Source: Labia minor (lineage: Eukaryota > Arthropoda > Insecta > Dermaptera > Spongiphoridae). Taken from it: a stretch of DNA of 64,000 bases. The notes under the pieces were generated by a model. That model saw nothing but the letters and a program-made list of their open reading frames with translations, was not told the DNA's origin and did no database searches. Position 1 is the stretch's first letter; every line of letters starts with the position of its first letter. Position numbers and translations under genes: made by a program. Below are positions 1-10,264 of this stretch, one piece after another. Location of the stretch: NCBI GenBank assembly GCA_963082975.1, contig OY720347.1, forward strand, positions 27,434,221 to 27,498,220, written 5' to 3'.

Positions 1-358
1 ATTTGTTTTGATTTCAACTTGTCATCGTACATCCGGAATTTTTTTAATTGCAACTCATTTCCCTCTTTAAACAATCACTGGCAATATAAATATTTGTTAT
101 GAGAGAAAGGTATATAAAATAGAATATAAATTTCGATATTTTTAAAACCAAAAACAGTTGTCTTTGAACAAATTTAATAGATTTGCCATGTTTTTTCTAT
201 AATAAATTTCAAAAATTTTTGAATAAAATTTTGTTTTTAAAGGATATTGAGATCTAAGCTATGTTAGACGTTTTGATTTTATATTTTATTCTTTATAAAT
301 TTAATTTATATATATTTATTATTTATTATATATTTATTTATATATTATTTAATATATT

Positions 359-660
359 ATTTAACACAGAGGTTCCCAATCTTTTCCGGTTTGCGGCTCC
401 CTTAATAATTGGATTTTTTCCGCGGCGCCATCAATACATCAGATTTTTTTTTATAAATTTTTTACTTTCTTGAAAAATTGGAAAACTTTCCTTTTTTGAA
501 AACGATTACCCATTTACCAACGAAAAATTAAAAACTTATACTTACTATTTTCCTTACGATAATATAAAATATTATAAATTATCAATTAATAATTTCAACT
601 GTATTTCTCGGCGCCCTAATAATTGCATCCGCGGCTCCCCGGGGAATCACTGATTTAACA
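359..660. mobile_element. hAT-type MITE with 8-bp target duplication
   Basis: The element body runs 367-652 (286 bp). It is flanked on both sides by the identical octamer ATTTAACA (359-366 and 653-660), the target duplication length of hAT transposons. The left end reads CAGAGGTTCCC and the reverse complement of the right end reads CAGTGATTCCC, which are imperfect hAT-style terminal repeats. The sub-ends also match each other: GCGGCTCCC followed by TTAATAATTG on the left, and the inverted equivalent around GGCGCC on the right. There is no coding capacity, so it is non-autonomous. The higher GC of its ends stands out from the flanks. Confidence 0.85.
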
Positions 661-1650
661 AGTCATTTTATAAATTTTTAAACTTGGTAAAATTTGAACC
701 CACGACTTGAAGTTCCGTAACTCACAACTTTATCATTACTATTGGATATTTTATTTATCTAATAAATTGATTTTCCACGATAAAATTAAATTATTACTTT
801 AGTGTTTCTGGATTCGAAATTTTTTTCATATCATATTATTTATTCTAAGTCAACTCCATATTTTTTTTTATGGATTTTTATTATTCATTCAGCGTAATTC
901 GCTTTTATCTATCGACCATTCTTTTGACAACTAATTAATTTTTACTTTTTATTTTTTTCAAAATTTTCCTAATTTTCCTTTTTTTCATTTTCGTCACATA
1001 CTCCTCTCATGAGAATCTAAATGATAAATAATTAATTATAATTATAGAGATCATAGAGCTTCTTATCTGAATCTTTCATGTTTGTCTCCAAAATATTATC
1101 AAAGATAAAATTAATTATCAAATTTGAAAATATGTAATTAAAGTCCAATTATATATTTTATCATTTAAAATTCACATCCAATACATATTCTAAGTTCTTT
1201 ACATAAAAATTTACTTATACTATCTTTACATTTTTCATTTGAATTATTATTAAAATACTTTTAATTCCTTAAAACTTGAGAAATTTTCTTATTGGACTCT
1301 ATAATTTAAATATGTAAAGTAGCTAGTGAATATAAATAACCCAACGGATAATTTCCCAGAATCTTTTTATCTTGTAACAAAATCGTGCGACAAGGTAAAT
1401 TCAATTCTTTTAAAAATCATTTTTCCCACGAAAGATATTTATTTAAATAATAGATATATATATATATTCATGCTAAAAAAAACATTCGACAAAACCATTA
1501 TATTAATTAGTTAATATCATAAACTGCATTTAAAATGTCTTATCAGACAATTATTATTTTTTTTAATTCATATTAACATTATATAATAATAATTGTATTA
1601 AATTTAAAATTATTTCATATATTTTAATTCTATAGTTCCATCTCTAGTAA
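661..1650. other. AT-rich intergenic sequence, nothing recognised
   Basis: Low-complexity AT-rich sequence. I see no reading frame with coding character, no splice-site pairs linked to exons, and no repeat ends. The short frame at 1326-1514 has no recognisable similarity. Confidence 0.6.
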
Positions 1651-2795
1651 ATGAATATAAGAGGGTTGTCTTTTAAACCTCAAGTATTAATATGTATTTA
1701 TTCAAATTCAATTGCTATCGAAAAATATGGATCAAAGGATTTGCATCAAATTTTGTGTAAAAAATAAAATAAAGTGCTCTGAAACACTTAAAATGTTGAC
1801 AGTGGCATACGGTGAAACTGTTCTGAGTAAAAAAAATGTTTACAAGTGGTAAAAATTCTTCCAAGATGGCCAGGAAGATGTCAATGACGAGCCTCGCTCT
1901 GGACGCCCCAGCACGTCAACTGATGAAAACGTTCAAGCAGTGAAGAAAATTGTTTTTGCGAATCGTTGAATCACTATCAGAGAAGTTGCTGGGGATGTCG
2001 GGATATCGCTTGGCTCGTGCCATGAAATTTTTTCTAACGTTTTGGGCATGAGACGTGTGTCAGCGAAGTTTGTTCCAAAATTGCTAAATTTTGACTAAAA
2101 GAACCGTCGCATGAGCATCTCTCAAGAGCTGTCGAATGACTTCAACGACCACCCAGATTTACTCAAAAGGGTGACGAATCATGGGTATATGGTAATGATA
2201 CGAAACCAAAGCCCAATCGTCCCAATGGAAGAGCCCAGGTGAGCCAAGACCGAAAAAAGCACACTAAGTTCGATCAAATGTCAAAGTTTTGCTCACTGTT
2301 TTCTTCGATTACCATGGCGTGGTGCACATCAGGAGTTCTTACCATATGATCGTACAGTCAATAAACAGTATAATCTCGAAGTTATGCGCCGTTTGCGAGA
2401 AGCAATACGAAGAAACCGTCCAGAATTGTGGAAAAACAATTCATGGCTTTTGCATCACGATAATGCCCCTGCTCACTCATCTTTGCTTGTGAGAGATTTT
2501 TTGGCCAAAAACAACACCACAATCATGCCTCAGCCACCATATTCACCGGATTTGGCCCCATATGACTTTTGAAGTGAAACTTCTTTAGCGGCGTCCTGAC
2601 ATTTGGTTGAGAATGGAGAGTGAATTGAAAAATTGAAATTTCGTAACGCAAGAGAGAAGAAGATATAGGTATAACGAGTGAGAGTGAGATAGCCTCTATC
2701 TGCGTCTCTCTTTTGTGCTGTCTTTCGTTCTAATCCCCACTCTAGGTCCAAAGTCCATGACGCGCATGCGCGCTAGTTAAGTCATATATAATTAG

Positions 2796-3254
2796 CTGGA
2801 GTGTCTCCACTCGACTATCTCGCAATTTGAATTGGATTAAATAACATAATATATTATATTTAAATTAAATTTAATTAATTATAAATTATAAATAATAAAT
2901 AATAAATATTAAACCAGCGCATGTTTGGCTTTTTGTTGATGGCACCACGTTACGTGTTGGCGCGTGAGATTTGCAGTGTTAAAAAATTAATTCTGGTAAT
3001 TTTAGCGAATCAATCAAGCTGAAATTCTATATATAGCAGTTTTATACAATTATTAATCATGTGAAAAATTATCAAACATATATCTTTATTTTTACGGTCA
3101 CTTTAGAGGAAAAAAAATCAAAACGTTGTAGGTAATGACCCTCTTCCGGTTGACCTACATTTCTCAAAAGTTGATAGAAAACTATGAATTTTGAATAATG
3201 TCCATGTACCAAATTTCATCATTCTAGCTCAAACCGTTTTTGCGTAATCTTGCC

Positions 3255-3312
<58 letters not shown>

Positions 3313-3440
3313 ATACAGACATTTTTCTCAACCTTAGTGAAAATGATTCAGGAACCTTCAAAACGTATAAAAACATCAAAATCTCAACATCGAAAATTTT
3401 CGTGATCGCAATACTATCTCTGGCGAGATAGTAAAAATTG
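2796..3440 (+). mobile_element. HINE-like repeat, copy 1, with (CA)n core
   Basis: This block shares its 5' and 3' parts with 45192-45700. It begins CTGGAGTGTCTCCACTCG, then ACTATCTCGC (2814-2823), and ends with the inverted match GCGAGATAGT (3423-3432). Just before the end, ACTATCTC-tg-GCGAGATAGT (3413-3432) forms a terminal hairpin, and a (CA)n microsatellite (about 3261-3311) sits towards the 3' side. Subterminal inverted repeats, a microsatellite core and a 3' hairpin are the hallmarks of non-autonomous Helentron derivatives (HINE/DINE-1 type). Confidence 0.7.
3261..3311. repeat. (CA)n microsatellite
   Basis: An almost uninterrupted CA dinucleotide run of about 50 bp inside HINE-like copy 1. 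The homologous position in copy 2 (about 45633-45663) has a shorter CA run followed by GA repeats, so the tract is variable between copies. Confidence 0.95.
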
Positions 3441-3689
3441 ATATTTATATATATATATATATATATATCGTGAAATAATTAAAATTCTCAAGTCAAATAT
3501 ACAGCGTGCACGCATACCGACGCATGTAATTGTGTGTGTGAACATGGTCGGCGATTCACACGCCAACACATACAGTTATGTGCGTCGATGACCATTCACG
3601 TTATTTATCCGAATCTCAACATTACTTTAACACTACTAAATCAATTTAAAATTATTATTGCATTTAAAACTGCTTTTCTCTACTCCACA

Positions 3690-4103
3690 GATTTCACTAT
3701 GCCGAAAAAAAATAACGACCAAAATTTAGACGATATTATTTATTTCATACACCGTTCACTACTGGTTTATAGCCACACAGGTGCTAATGCACTTGAACGA
3801 GGCGAAGATAAAATCCCTCTAATTCTCGGGGGAGATTTTAATGTAAATTTTGGATCTGATGATTCGTTGCCGTTGATCAACTTTCTTCGAGAAACATTTG
3901 GTCTGCTTATAAATAACGATCCCAAGGAATCAACAACAAAATCTGGAACTACAATAGATGCTGTTTTTACACGTTATATAGAAAATATCGAATCACGAAC
4001 ATATATATCTTATTTTAGTTATCACAAGCCATTAATATCAGTATTACCAATTGAATCACCAACCGACAATAGTACAGGCAATGTAGATATGATGATAGAG
4101 TAG
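3690..4103 (+). pseudogene. Helentron endonuclease-domain fragment
   Basis: An open frame reaches back to 3534, but the recognisable part runs from about residue 90 onward: LILGGDFNVNFGSDDSLPL, then a segment with TTKSGTTIDAVFTRY and ISYFSYHKPLISVLP. The GGDFN motif and the SYHKP ending are typical of the exonuclease-endonuclease-phosphatase domain fused to Helitron/Helentron helicases in arthropods. The rest of the Rep-helicase protein is missing upstream. A CAG acceptor-like site at about 3690 may mark an old exon border. It is a remnant and not expected to act alone. Confidence 0.7.
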
Positions 4104-4540
4104 ATAATAATAATAATAAAGCGAATATTTGTTACGAAAATTTTATACTGTTATATGTCTTTCGAAATGATCCCTTTATTTTTCTCTATTTCTCTCTCAC
4201 TCACACTCTCAACTAAAATTTATCTTATTCTCTAGATTGTAAGAAGTTTCACTTCCGCCACGTGTACGATGCTGCACATTTTGCTTTTTTTTTTCTTGTT
4301 TCCAAAACTAAAGAGACCTATGAAAGGACGGAGATTTGCAACGATTGAGGAGATAAAGACTGCATGACTGGAAGAGATCAAGGCTATGAGAAGTGCTTTG
4401 AAGCTTGGAAAAACCGTTGGCATAAGTGTATTGTATCTGAGGGGATTACTTTGAAGGGGACAACATAAATATTGATAAATAAATAAATATTTTTTCTTAA
4501 AAATACAAAGACACCTTACTTTTTGAACACACCTCGTATA

Positions 4541-6091
4541 TCTATCACTGTGGCTCTACGGAACTCGCAAGTTCTTGGTTTGGCCGCAGCATCCACATTT
4601 CTCCTAGTACCCCTATTTAGGTACATATTATCTATTATATATATATGTTTCTTATATTCTTATAGTCTATCTAAATTTTTAAATATTTAAATAATTTTAA
4701 ATTTAACAAAATTTTATTAAATTATATATTGTTTATTGTTATGTAAATTCAAAATAAGAAAAATATAAATAAATATTTAAATACTGGCTTATAATTTTTA
4801 AAATAATATTTTTTAATTTAGACACTCTATGTAATCAACGTAATTCAAAATTATATATATATATATTCATAATTAATATATTATTTTGGTTTATTACTTT
4901 ATAAATTATTTGTTTATTTATTTTTTACTGGCATGTACAATATAAAAAAATGTGAAGAAAAAAAATTTCACTATTCGAAGTAGGCAAATATGTCCAATGG
5001 CAATTTCTTGAATATCTGGTTTCAAAAGCAAACAAGTTGAACTACTCTCTGTCGATAGTTAATTGCTAAAGTTATCGCAAAAATGTGTCTTTGAAAATAT
5101 CCATCATTCAATTTTTCTCTCATGAAATACTTTTTTTTCAATTGAGAATCAAAGTAATTATTTCTTAGCAACTTGCGATTGCAATTTCTATTTTTTCCAT
5201 ATTCGTTTTATTTAAAAAAAAGGGGGGAGGACAATTTTCAACTTAAAATGTATGATGATATGATAAAAGAAAATAGATTTTCATATATTTATATGTTTTT
5301 TAGCAAAAGAAAAAGGTGTTAGAAATATTTTTTAAACATTTTATGAATGTTATATATTTGTTATATATGTTATCTTATCAGCGAATATATATTATAAAAT
5401 ATGAAAAAAATTTCTAAAAATGTATGTGTCCAACCACTTTACATAGAGGGTTATGCTATCAGATTCTATTCTTCATAATTATCTTTTAACCCCATCTTAT
5501 ATATCATCAAAACGTGGCCAATAATTTATTTTCTTTTAAATTTATTTTATATTATATTTATATATCAAATTATTTGAAAGAATTTGACTCAATATTTCAA
5601 AAGGAGTTTTTTTTTAATTGACATGAGAATTTTTTTTAGAAGCTGATGTAAATTATAATTATATTTTTTTCAAATTAGAAATATTTATCGTGTTTATTAA
5701 TCAATCATCTATTGAGAAAGATACAGTAACTATTTTTTGAAATTTAATATTTCATCAAAGATGGCTTAATGAATTTTCTGTTTCCGACGTGTTAAATGTT
5801 CTTATACTTATAGGTTTGATAATTAAAATAAAAAATGATCATACATCTGCCAATTTTAATAAATTAAATTAATTAAATATACTATATTTAATTAATAATA
5901 TTTAAAAAATTTGAAAGGTATATATATATATAGGTCAGTATAGGATAGATGCTTGTCAGACTGACTGGGCCCCAGCGAAGATGGCTCTATCCTCCAATCC
6001 TCCTTGATAGGGTTTCCTAGATAAATAGCACAAAAGATGAATAGTTGCTGAAATATCCTAAAGCTCGCAATAATATATATATATATATATA
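4541..6091. other. AT-rich intergenic sequence with one GC-richer fragment
   Basis: Mostly low-complexity AT sequence with no coding signal. A stretch at about 5934-6068 (around GACTGACTGGGCCCCAGCG) is clearly richer in GC and lies between two AT microsatellite runs. It could be a short SINE or LINE relic, but no defining motif is visible. Confidence 0.5.
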
Positions 6092-6633
6092 AATTATATA
6101 TATTTTACCTTACCCACGGGTTTAATGGGTAATTAAACGGTAAAGAAATAAAAGGCAATTTTATTTAAGAAAGAGTAAGAAATTTATTATGAGTTTGAAG
6201 ATACAAATTCAATCATACATAGGGACACACTCCCGTCTAGTCTAAAATATCTCTCGTCACTGCTTACATCTGGTCATTACATCTCTAGTTGCTAGTCATG
6301 CTTTTTTTCTTTTATATCACCGAAATAAGGGAAGGAGAAAGGTAGGGGTGAGGGATGAAATGAAGAGTGGTCTTTCCCAGGCATATGTTGAAATTTCTCC
6401 TCAAAAGGGTCACTGCAACTGCAAACAATAAACCACACTGCCCTCTCCTACAAAGAATATTTCATTTAACAAGTGCACCCTTGCAATTTTCAATTGAATG
6501 AGCCTTGCCATGTGTTTTACCTGCTAAATGCTAAGAACCTTAATTAATGTTCACATGTGGAAGTATGAACGTGACTAACATAACTTACTTATTCTTAATT
6601 GTAATGGACACATGTGGGAACTTGACATTATAT
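6092..6633 (-). repeat. 3' LTR of the gag-only retrotransposon
   Basis: 542 bp, starting AATTATATATATTTTACC on the plus strand and ending GACATTATAT. It matches 9687-10228 in length and, by eye, base for base. The polypurine-tract complement CTCCACCCCCTAAA follows directly at 6634. Confidence 0.92.
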
Positions 6634-7096
6634 CTCCACCCCCTAAAGGAAATTTGTGTAACAAATTGTCTAGTGGGTGAAGTTAATGTGTCCATTTGCA
6701 GGGAGAATTATACATTCCTTTTTAAAGAATTTAATTTTTCATTGTTTTTCACTTAATCACTATTTTGTTTTTTTTTTTTATATATAATTATTAAACACAA
6801 TGTTTTCACTTAAGTATCTTGCACAAAAATTATTATTTAATATCACTGCACTGAACACAACACATTTTTCACATAACAAAAATAACAAAAACATCAATTA
6901 AAAAAAAAATTTTTTATTTCTTATAAATTTAAGCAAATTGTTTTTATTTTTATTTTTTTTTTATTAATTACTAAATCAAATTTATTCGGACTACCATTGT
7001 GGTCGGTGGATAAGGAAAAGTAATTTATAACAATTAATATAATTTCGTACTCTTTCTAATTATTATGGTACCTCCTAAAACTAATAGGAAAAAAAC

Positions 7097-8761
7097 TTAT
7101 ATAATAGTATTCGAAAAAAAAATGTATACAATTTTAAATTTAAATTTTGTCCACACCCGTTTTAAATGATATTTCCATTTCATTGATATCTTTCTCCTTA
7201 TCTTATTAATGTGTGGAGAAAGTGACGGGGCTATTTGCCATGATCTAATATAATTTACTAACACAATATGATATTTAATTTTACAAACAACTACTAATTG
7301 ATTTCTATAAAAAAGCTTGGGACGGGTGCCTTCCTTTGAATGTCTCGAACTAATATTATTCACATTATTTATACTTTGATCAATATTATCAATTTTAATT
7401 TCATTTTGAATTAATGTTGGGAAATTAGAAACTGTATTAGGGGATGACGGAGAATTATGTTTATTAATTTCGTTAAACGTAGATTCATGAGATCGCTTTT
7501 TATTTTCTATAAATCTTAGATTAATTTCTTCTGGTTTTGAAATTGTTTGGTCAAGATTGATCTTATTTATTTCTATATATTCACGTTCATTTGGAGTTAA
7601 TGGAGGGGGTGTTGGAGATGGAGTGTTCTTTGGAGGATAATGATCGAATTCAGGAGTCTTTTCTCTTATAAGTTCTGGACAAGGTAACGTATCAATAGAA
7701 TTATCTTCACAAGGAGATAACACAGGTGTATCCGCATCATATGATTGAGCAATTTTCTCAAGAGCATTGAATTGAATAGGTGGGGAGGGTGGAGGTGAAG
7801 AATAGAGTGAGATTTGAGATTTTTCTGAGAGAGAATTATCCATATTATTGTGTAAGGAATTTTCTTCCAATTCCTTTTTAATTAATTTCTTGGTTTCTGT
7901 AATTTGAGGTGGATCTTCTAAATTGATTAATTCTGCATGAGGTTTTATACTTTGTTCTTTAGAACATTTATATAAAAATTCTTTATTTGAATTCATTGTT
8001 TCATCATTGTTAATATTTTTATCATTAATATGTTTAGAGGGCAAAATATTTTCTGATATTCTATTATTTGGTAATAAATTAGAAGAATGTAATGATTTTA
8101 AAATTGATTTTTCTTGTATTAATTTATTCATTGGTAAAGTTATATCAATTGAAGATAAATTATGATTGTTTATTGTATTTTTTTCATTAATATCACTTGG
8201 TTCTTTTTTAACTTCAATATTATATTCAAAATTTAATTTGTTCTGGTCAAGGAATTGTCCATTATCAATTTTATTTTTCTTATAATTGTTTGAATTTAAT
8301 ATTGTTGATTTATTTTCAAAAGAGGCAAATTTTTTAATCATATCTGGTTCATTTAGCCAATCATTAGTTTTTTGTTTTTTATAATCCGCCGAATTGTGGT
8401 AGCGGGGAGGGGGGTGGTAATTTTGATAGTTATTAGAATGAGAGTGATTTCTGGGAATGAATTGTCTATTGTAATTTGAATCGTAGAGATTACTCTCGCT
8501 TTTTGTTTCGCGAAATATGTCCCTAAGATCCCTTCTCAAATTCTCCCAGGTGGTTAGACTTACGTGGGTCAGCATTTCATTGGCACTGCCCTGAATTTGG
8601 TCTCTAACGTACCTGAGGAAAAATTCGTGCTGGTCATAAGGAAATGTACTATATATTTTATCAACCGTATTAATAAATCTTTGGAGTACGTTTGACTCGC
8701 CCTTAAAGATAGGAATACATTGTAACAAATGATCTGTATTCATTTTCATCATTAATTTCAT
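7097..8761 (-). CDS. Gag-like protein of the LTR retrotransposon
   Basis: A 554-residue frame, the only large one in the element. Residues about 10-95 (beginning IPIFKGESNVLQRFINTVDK and including a WENLRRDLRDIF segment) resemble the N-terminal Gag/capsid-like region of arthropod Gypsy-type elements. The middle, about 120-470, is low-complexity and rich in Asn, Lys, Ser and Pro, with PPPSPP-type runs. I see no CCHC zinc knuckle. The last 80 residues change character, becoming basic and hydrophobic, which may mark a deletion junction joining Gag to the 3' part of an ancestral element. That last point is inference. Intact and open, so possibly still expressed. Confidence 0.7.
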   Translation of the reverse strand: MKLMMKMNTDHLLQCIPIFKGESNVLQRFINTVDKIYSTFPYDQHEFFLRYVRDQIQGSANEMLTHVSLTTWENLRRDLRDIFRETKSESNLYDSNYNRQFIPRNHSHSNNYQNYHPPPRYHNSADYKKQKTNDWLNEPDMIKKFASFENKSTILNSNNYKKNKIDNGQFLDQNKLNFEYNIEVKKEPSDINEKNTINNHNLSSIDITLPMNKLIQEKSILKSLHSSNLLPNNRISENILPSKHINDKNINNDETMNSNKEFLYKCSKEQSIKPHAELINLEDPPQITETKKLIKKELEENSLHNNMDNSLSEKSQISLYSSPPPSPPIQFNALEKIAQSYDADTPVLSPCEDNSIDTLPCPELIREKTPEFDHYPPKNTPSPTPPPLTPNEREYIEINKINLDQTISKPEEINLRFIENKKRSHESTFNEINKHNSPSSPNTVSNFPTLIQNEIKIDNIDQSINNVNNISSRHSKEGTRPKLFYRNQLVVVCKIKYHIVLVNYIRSWQIAPSLSPHINKIRRKISMKWKYHLKRVWTKFKFKIVYIFFSNTII

Positions 8762-9007
8762 TTTTCAATTACTTTATTTATTGTATTATTTAATTTTATT
8801 ATTATTATTTTACGTTGATTATTATTATTTTATTTTGATTATTATTATTTTATTTTGATTATTAATTTTTTTTTATTTTGATTATTAATTTTTTTTATTT
8901 TGATTATTATTTTTTTTATTTTGATTATTATTTTATTTTAATTATTATTATTTTATTATTATTAATTTTAATTCATTTTATTATTTTATTTTTTTATTTT
9001 AATTTAT

Positions 9008-9342
9008 GTTAGAAATTTTGTTTAATTGTTAAAATATTCATTTTAATATTGATTTATATATTTTTTTTTTTTTTATGTTAGAAAATTTATTTAATTGTTA
9101 ATGTATTTATTTTAAAATTGATTTATATATATTTTTTTTATGTTAGAAAATTTATATAATTGTTAAATTATTTATTTTAAAATTTATTTATTATATTTTT
9201 TTTTTATGTTAGAAAATTTATATAATTGTTAAATTATTTATTTTAAAATTTATTTATTATATATTTTTTTTTTATGTTAGAAAATTTATTTAATTGTTAA
9301 GGTATTTTATTTTAAAATTTATTTATTATATTTTTATGTTAA
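9008..9342. repeat. Minisatellite in the retrotransposon leader, five units
   Basis: Five tandem copies of a 62-69 bp unit, each starting GTTAGAAA, begin at 9008, 9077, 9142, 9208 and 9276, with a partial sixth at 9338. Units differ by small substitutions and by the length of an internal T run. The array sits between the Gag start and the 5' LTR, that is, in the untranslated leader of the element. Upstream (8765-8990) a simpler TATTATTTTATTTTGAT-type repeat occupies the rest of the leader. Confidence 0.9.
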
Positions 9343-9686
9343 ATTTATGGTATGACTGTTTGTATAGCTCACGATTTTTCTTTCTTCTTTCTTGTTGACT
9401 GCGCCCTTCGGATAAGTATTATCCTAGTATTTGTAGATGACCCGGGATGATTTGCTCGTACCGTTCCTCGTTAAGGCAATGGACGTCGCTTTCCTCGGTG
9501 TCGTGTAGTCGTGGTAGCTCGTAGGCTTGTAGTGGCTGCTGCTTCTTGGTTGCTGAAGACGATGTTCAGACTCCGTCGATTGCTCAGGAGATGAAGCAGG
9601 AATTTAATCACCGTTCGCGATAAAAACTTTAAAAAGTTGCCGTTTGTATTGTATAAACGTTCGCGAAGTCCTACCGACTGTGCGCC

Positions 9687-10221
9687 AATTATATATATTT
9701 TACCTTACCCACGGGTTTAATGGGTAATTAAACGGTAAAGAAATAAAAGGCAATTTTATTTAAGAAAGAGTAAGAAATTTATTATGAGTTTGAAGATACA
9801 AATTCAATCATACATAGGGACACACTCCCGTCTAGTCTAAAATATCTCTCGTCACTGCTTACATCTGGTCATTACATCTCTAGTTGCTAGTCATGCTTTT
9901 TTTCTTTTATATCACCGAAATAAGGGAAGGAGAAAGGTAGGGGTGAGGGATGAAATGAAGAGTGGTCTTTCCCAGGCATATGTTGAAATTTCTCCTCAAA
10001 AGGGTCACTGCAACTGCAAACAATAAACCACACTGCCCTCTCCTACAAAGAATATTTCATTTAACAAGTGCACCCTTGCAATTTTCAATTGAATGAGCCT
10101 TGCCATGTGTTTTACCTGCTAAATGCTAAGAACCTTAATTAATGTTCACATGTGGAAGTATGAACGTGACTAACATAACTTACTTATTCTTAATTGTAAT
10201 GGACACATGTGGGAACTTGAC

Positions 10222-10228
<7 letters not shown>
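9687..10228 (-). repeat. 5' LTR of the gag-only retrotransposon
   Basis: 542-bp direct repeat of 6092-6633. On the minus strand it ends ...TATAATT and is followed at once by TGGCGCACAGTCGGTAGG (9669-9686), the likely primer binding site. Directly to the right is an (AT)n run (10228-10262). Confidence 0.92.

Positions 10229-10264
<36 letters not shown>

Larger units (their letters stand above)
2571..4281 (+). mobile_element. Helentron-like element inserted in the mariner
   Basis: This segment lies exactly between the two halves of the mariner transposase. It starts with GAAGTGAAACTTCTT (2571-2585), and the same 15-mer occurs inverted at 4241-4255, followed by about 26 bp before the mariner resumes. 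Subterminal inverted repeats with a short extra tail on the 3' side are a known Helentron feature. Near the 3' end it encodes an endonuclease fragment of the kind Helentrons carry C-terminal to their Rep/helicase. No Rep or helicase sequence remains, so this is a deleted copy. It also contains a HINE-like repeat at 2796-3440. Assignment to Helentrons is inference from this architecture. Confidence 0.6.
1657..4540 (+). mobile_element. mariner transposon, disrupted and split
   Basis: A Tc1/mariner-superfamily element. The first part (about 1661-2570) translates, with several in-frame stops and frame changes, to a mariner transposase: an N-terminal HTH region (DEPRSGRPST about 1890-1917, then the ITIREVAGDVGIS helix at 1969), and the catalytic segment HHDNAPAHSS (about 2452-2481) followed by the YSPDLAPYD motif (about 2542-2568). 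The second part resumes near 4290 with FPKLKRPMKGRRFATIEEIK and runs to about 4470. A 1.7-kb insertion separates the two. The outer ends, GAGGGTTGTCTTTTAAACC at 1661 and the inverse of GTTCAAAAAGT...GAGGTGTG near 4538, look like diverged terminal repeats next to TA. The element is dead because of stops, a shifted frame and the insertion. Confidence 0.85.
6092..10228 (-). mobile_element. Gag-only LTR retrotransposon (Gypsy-like)
   Basis: Two direct repeats of exactly 542 bp (6092-6633 and 9687-10228) flank a 3053-bp interior, and by eye they are identical, so the insertion is young. The element is on the minus strand. Next to the 5' LTR (right-hand copy) the minus strand reads TGGCGCACAGTCGG, a primer-binding-site-like start. 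Next to the 3' LTR (left-hand copy) the minus strand reads TTTAGGGGGTGGAG, a polypurine tract. The only long frame is a Gag-like protein (7097-8761). No protease, reverse transcriptase, RNase H or integrase motifs are present, so it must depend on enzymes from a relative. It landed in an (AT)n microsatellite, so the target duplication cannot be read. Confidence 0.88.

Noticed and set aside
3240-3431. 63-codon frame rich in His-Thr repeats
   Set aside because: It is a translation of the (CA)n microsatellite in the HINE-like repeat.
6547-6756. 69-codon plus-strand frame
   Set aside because: It lies across the LTR end and the polypurine tract of the retrotransposon, antisense to the element.
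7097-8761. Gag-like frame as a domesticated host gene
   Set aside because: It is flanked by intact matching LTRs, a primer site and a polypurine tract, so it belongs to a mobile element.
9008-9342. Regularly spaced repeats as a CRISPR-like array
   Set aside because: The units are contiguous and diverged with no unique spacers, and the locus is eukaryotic: it is a minisatellite in a retrotransposon.
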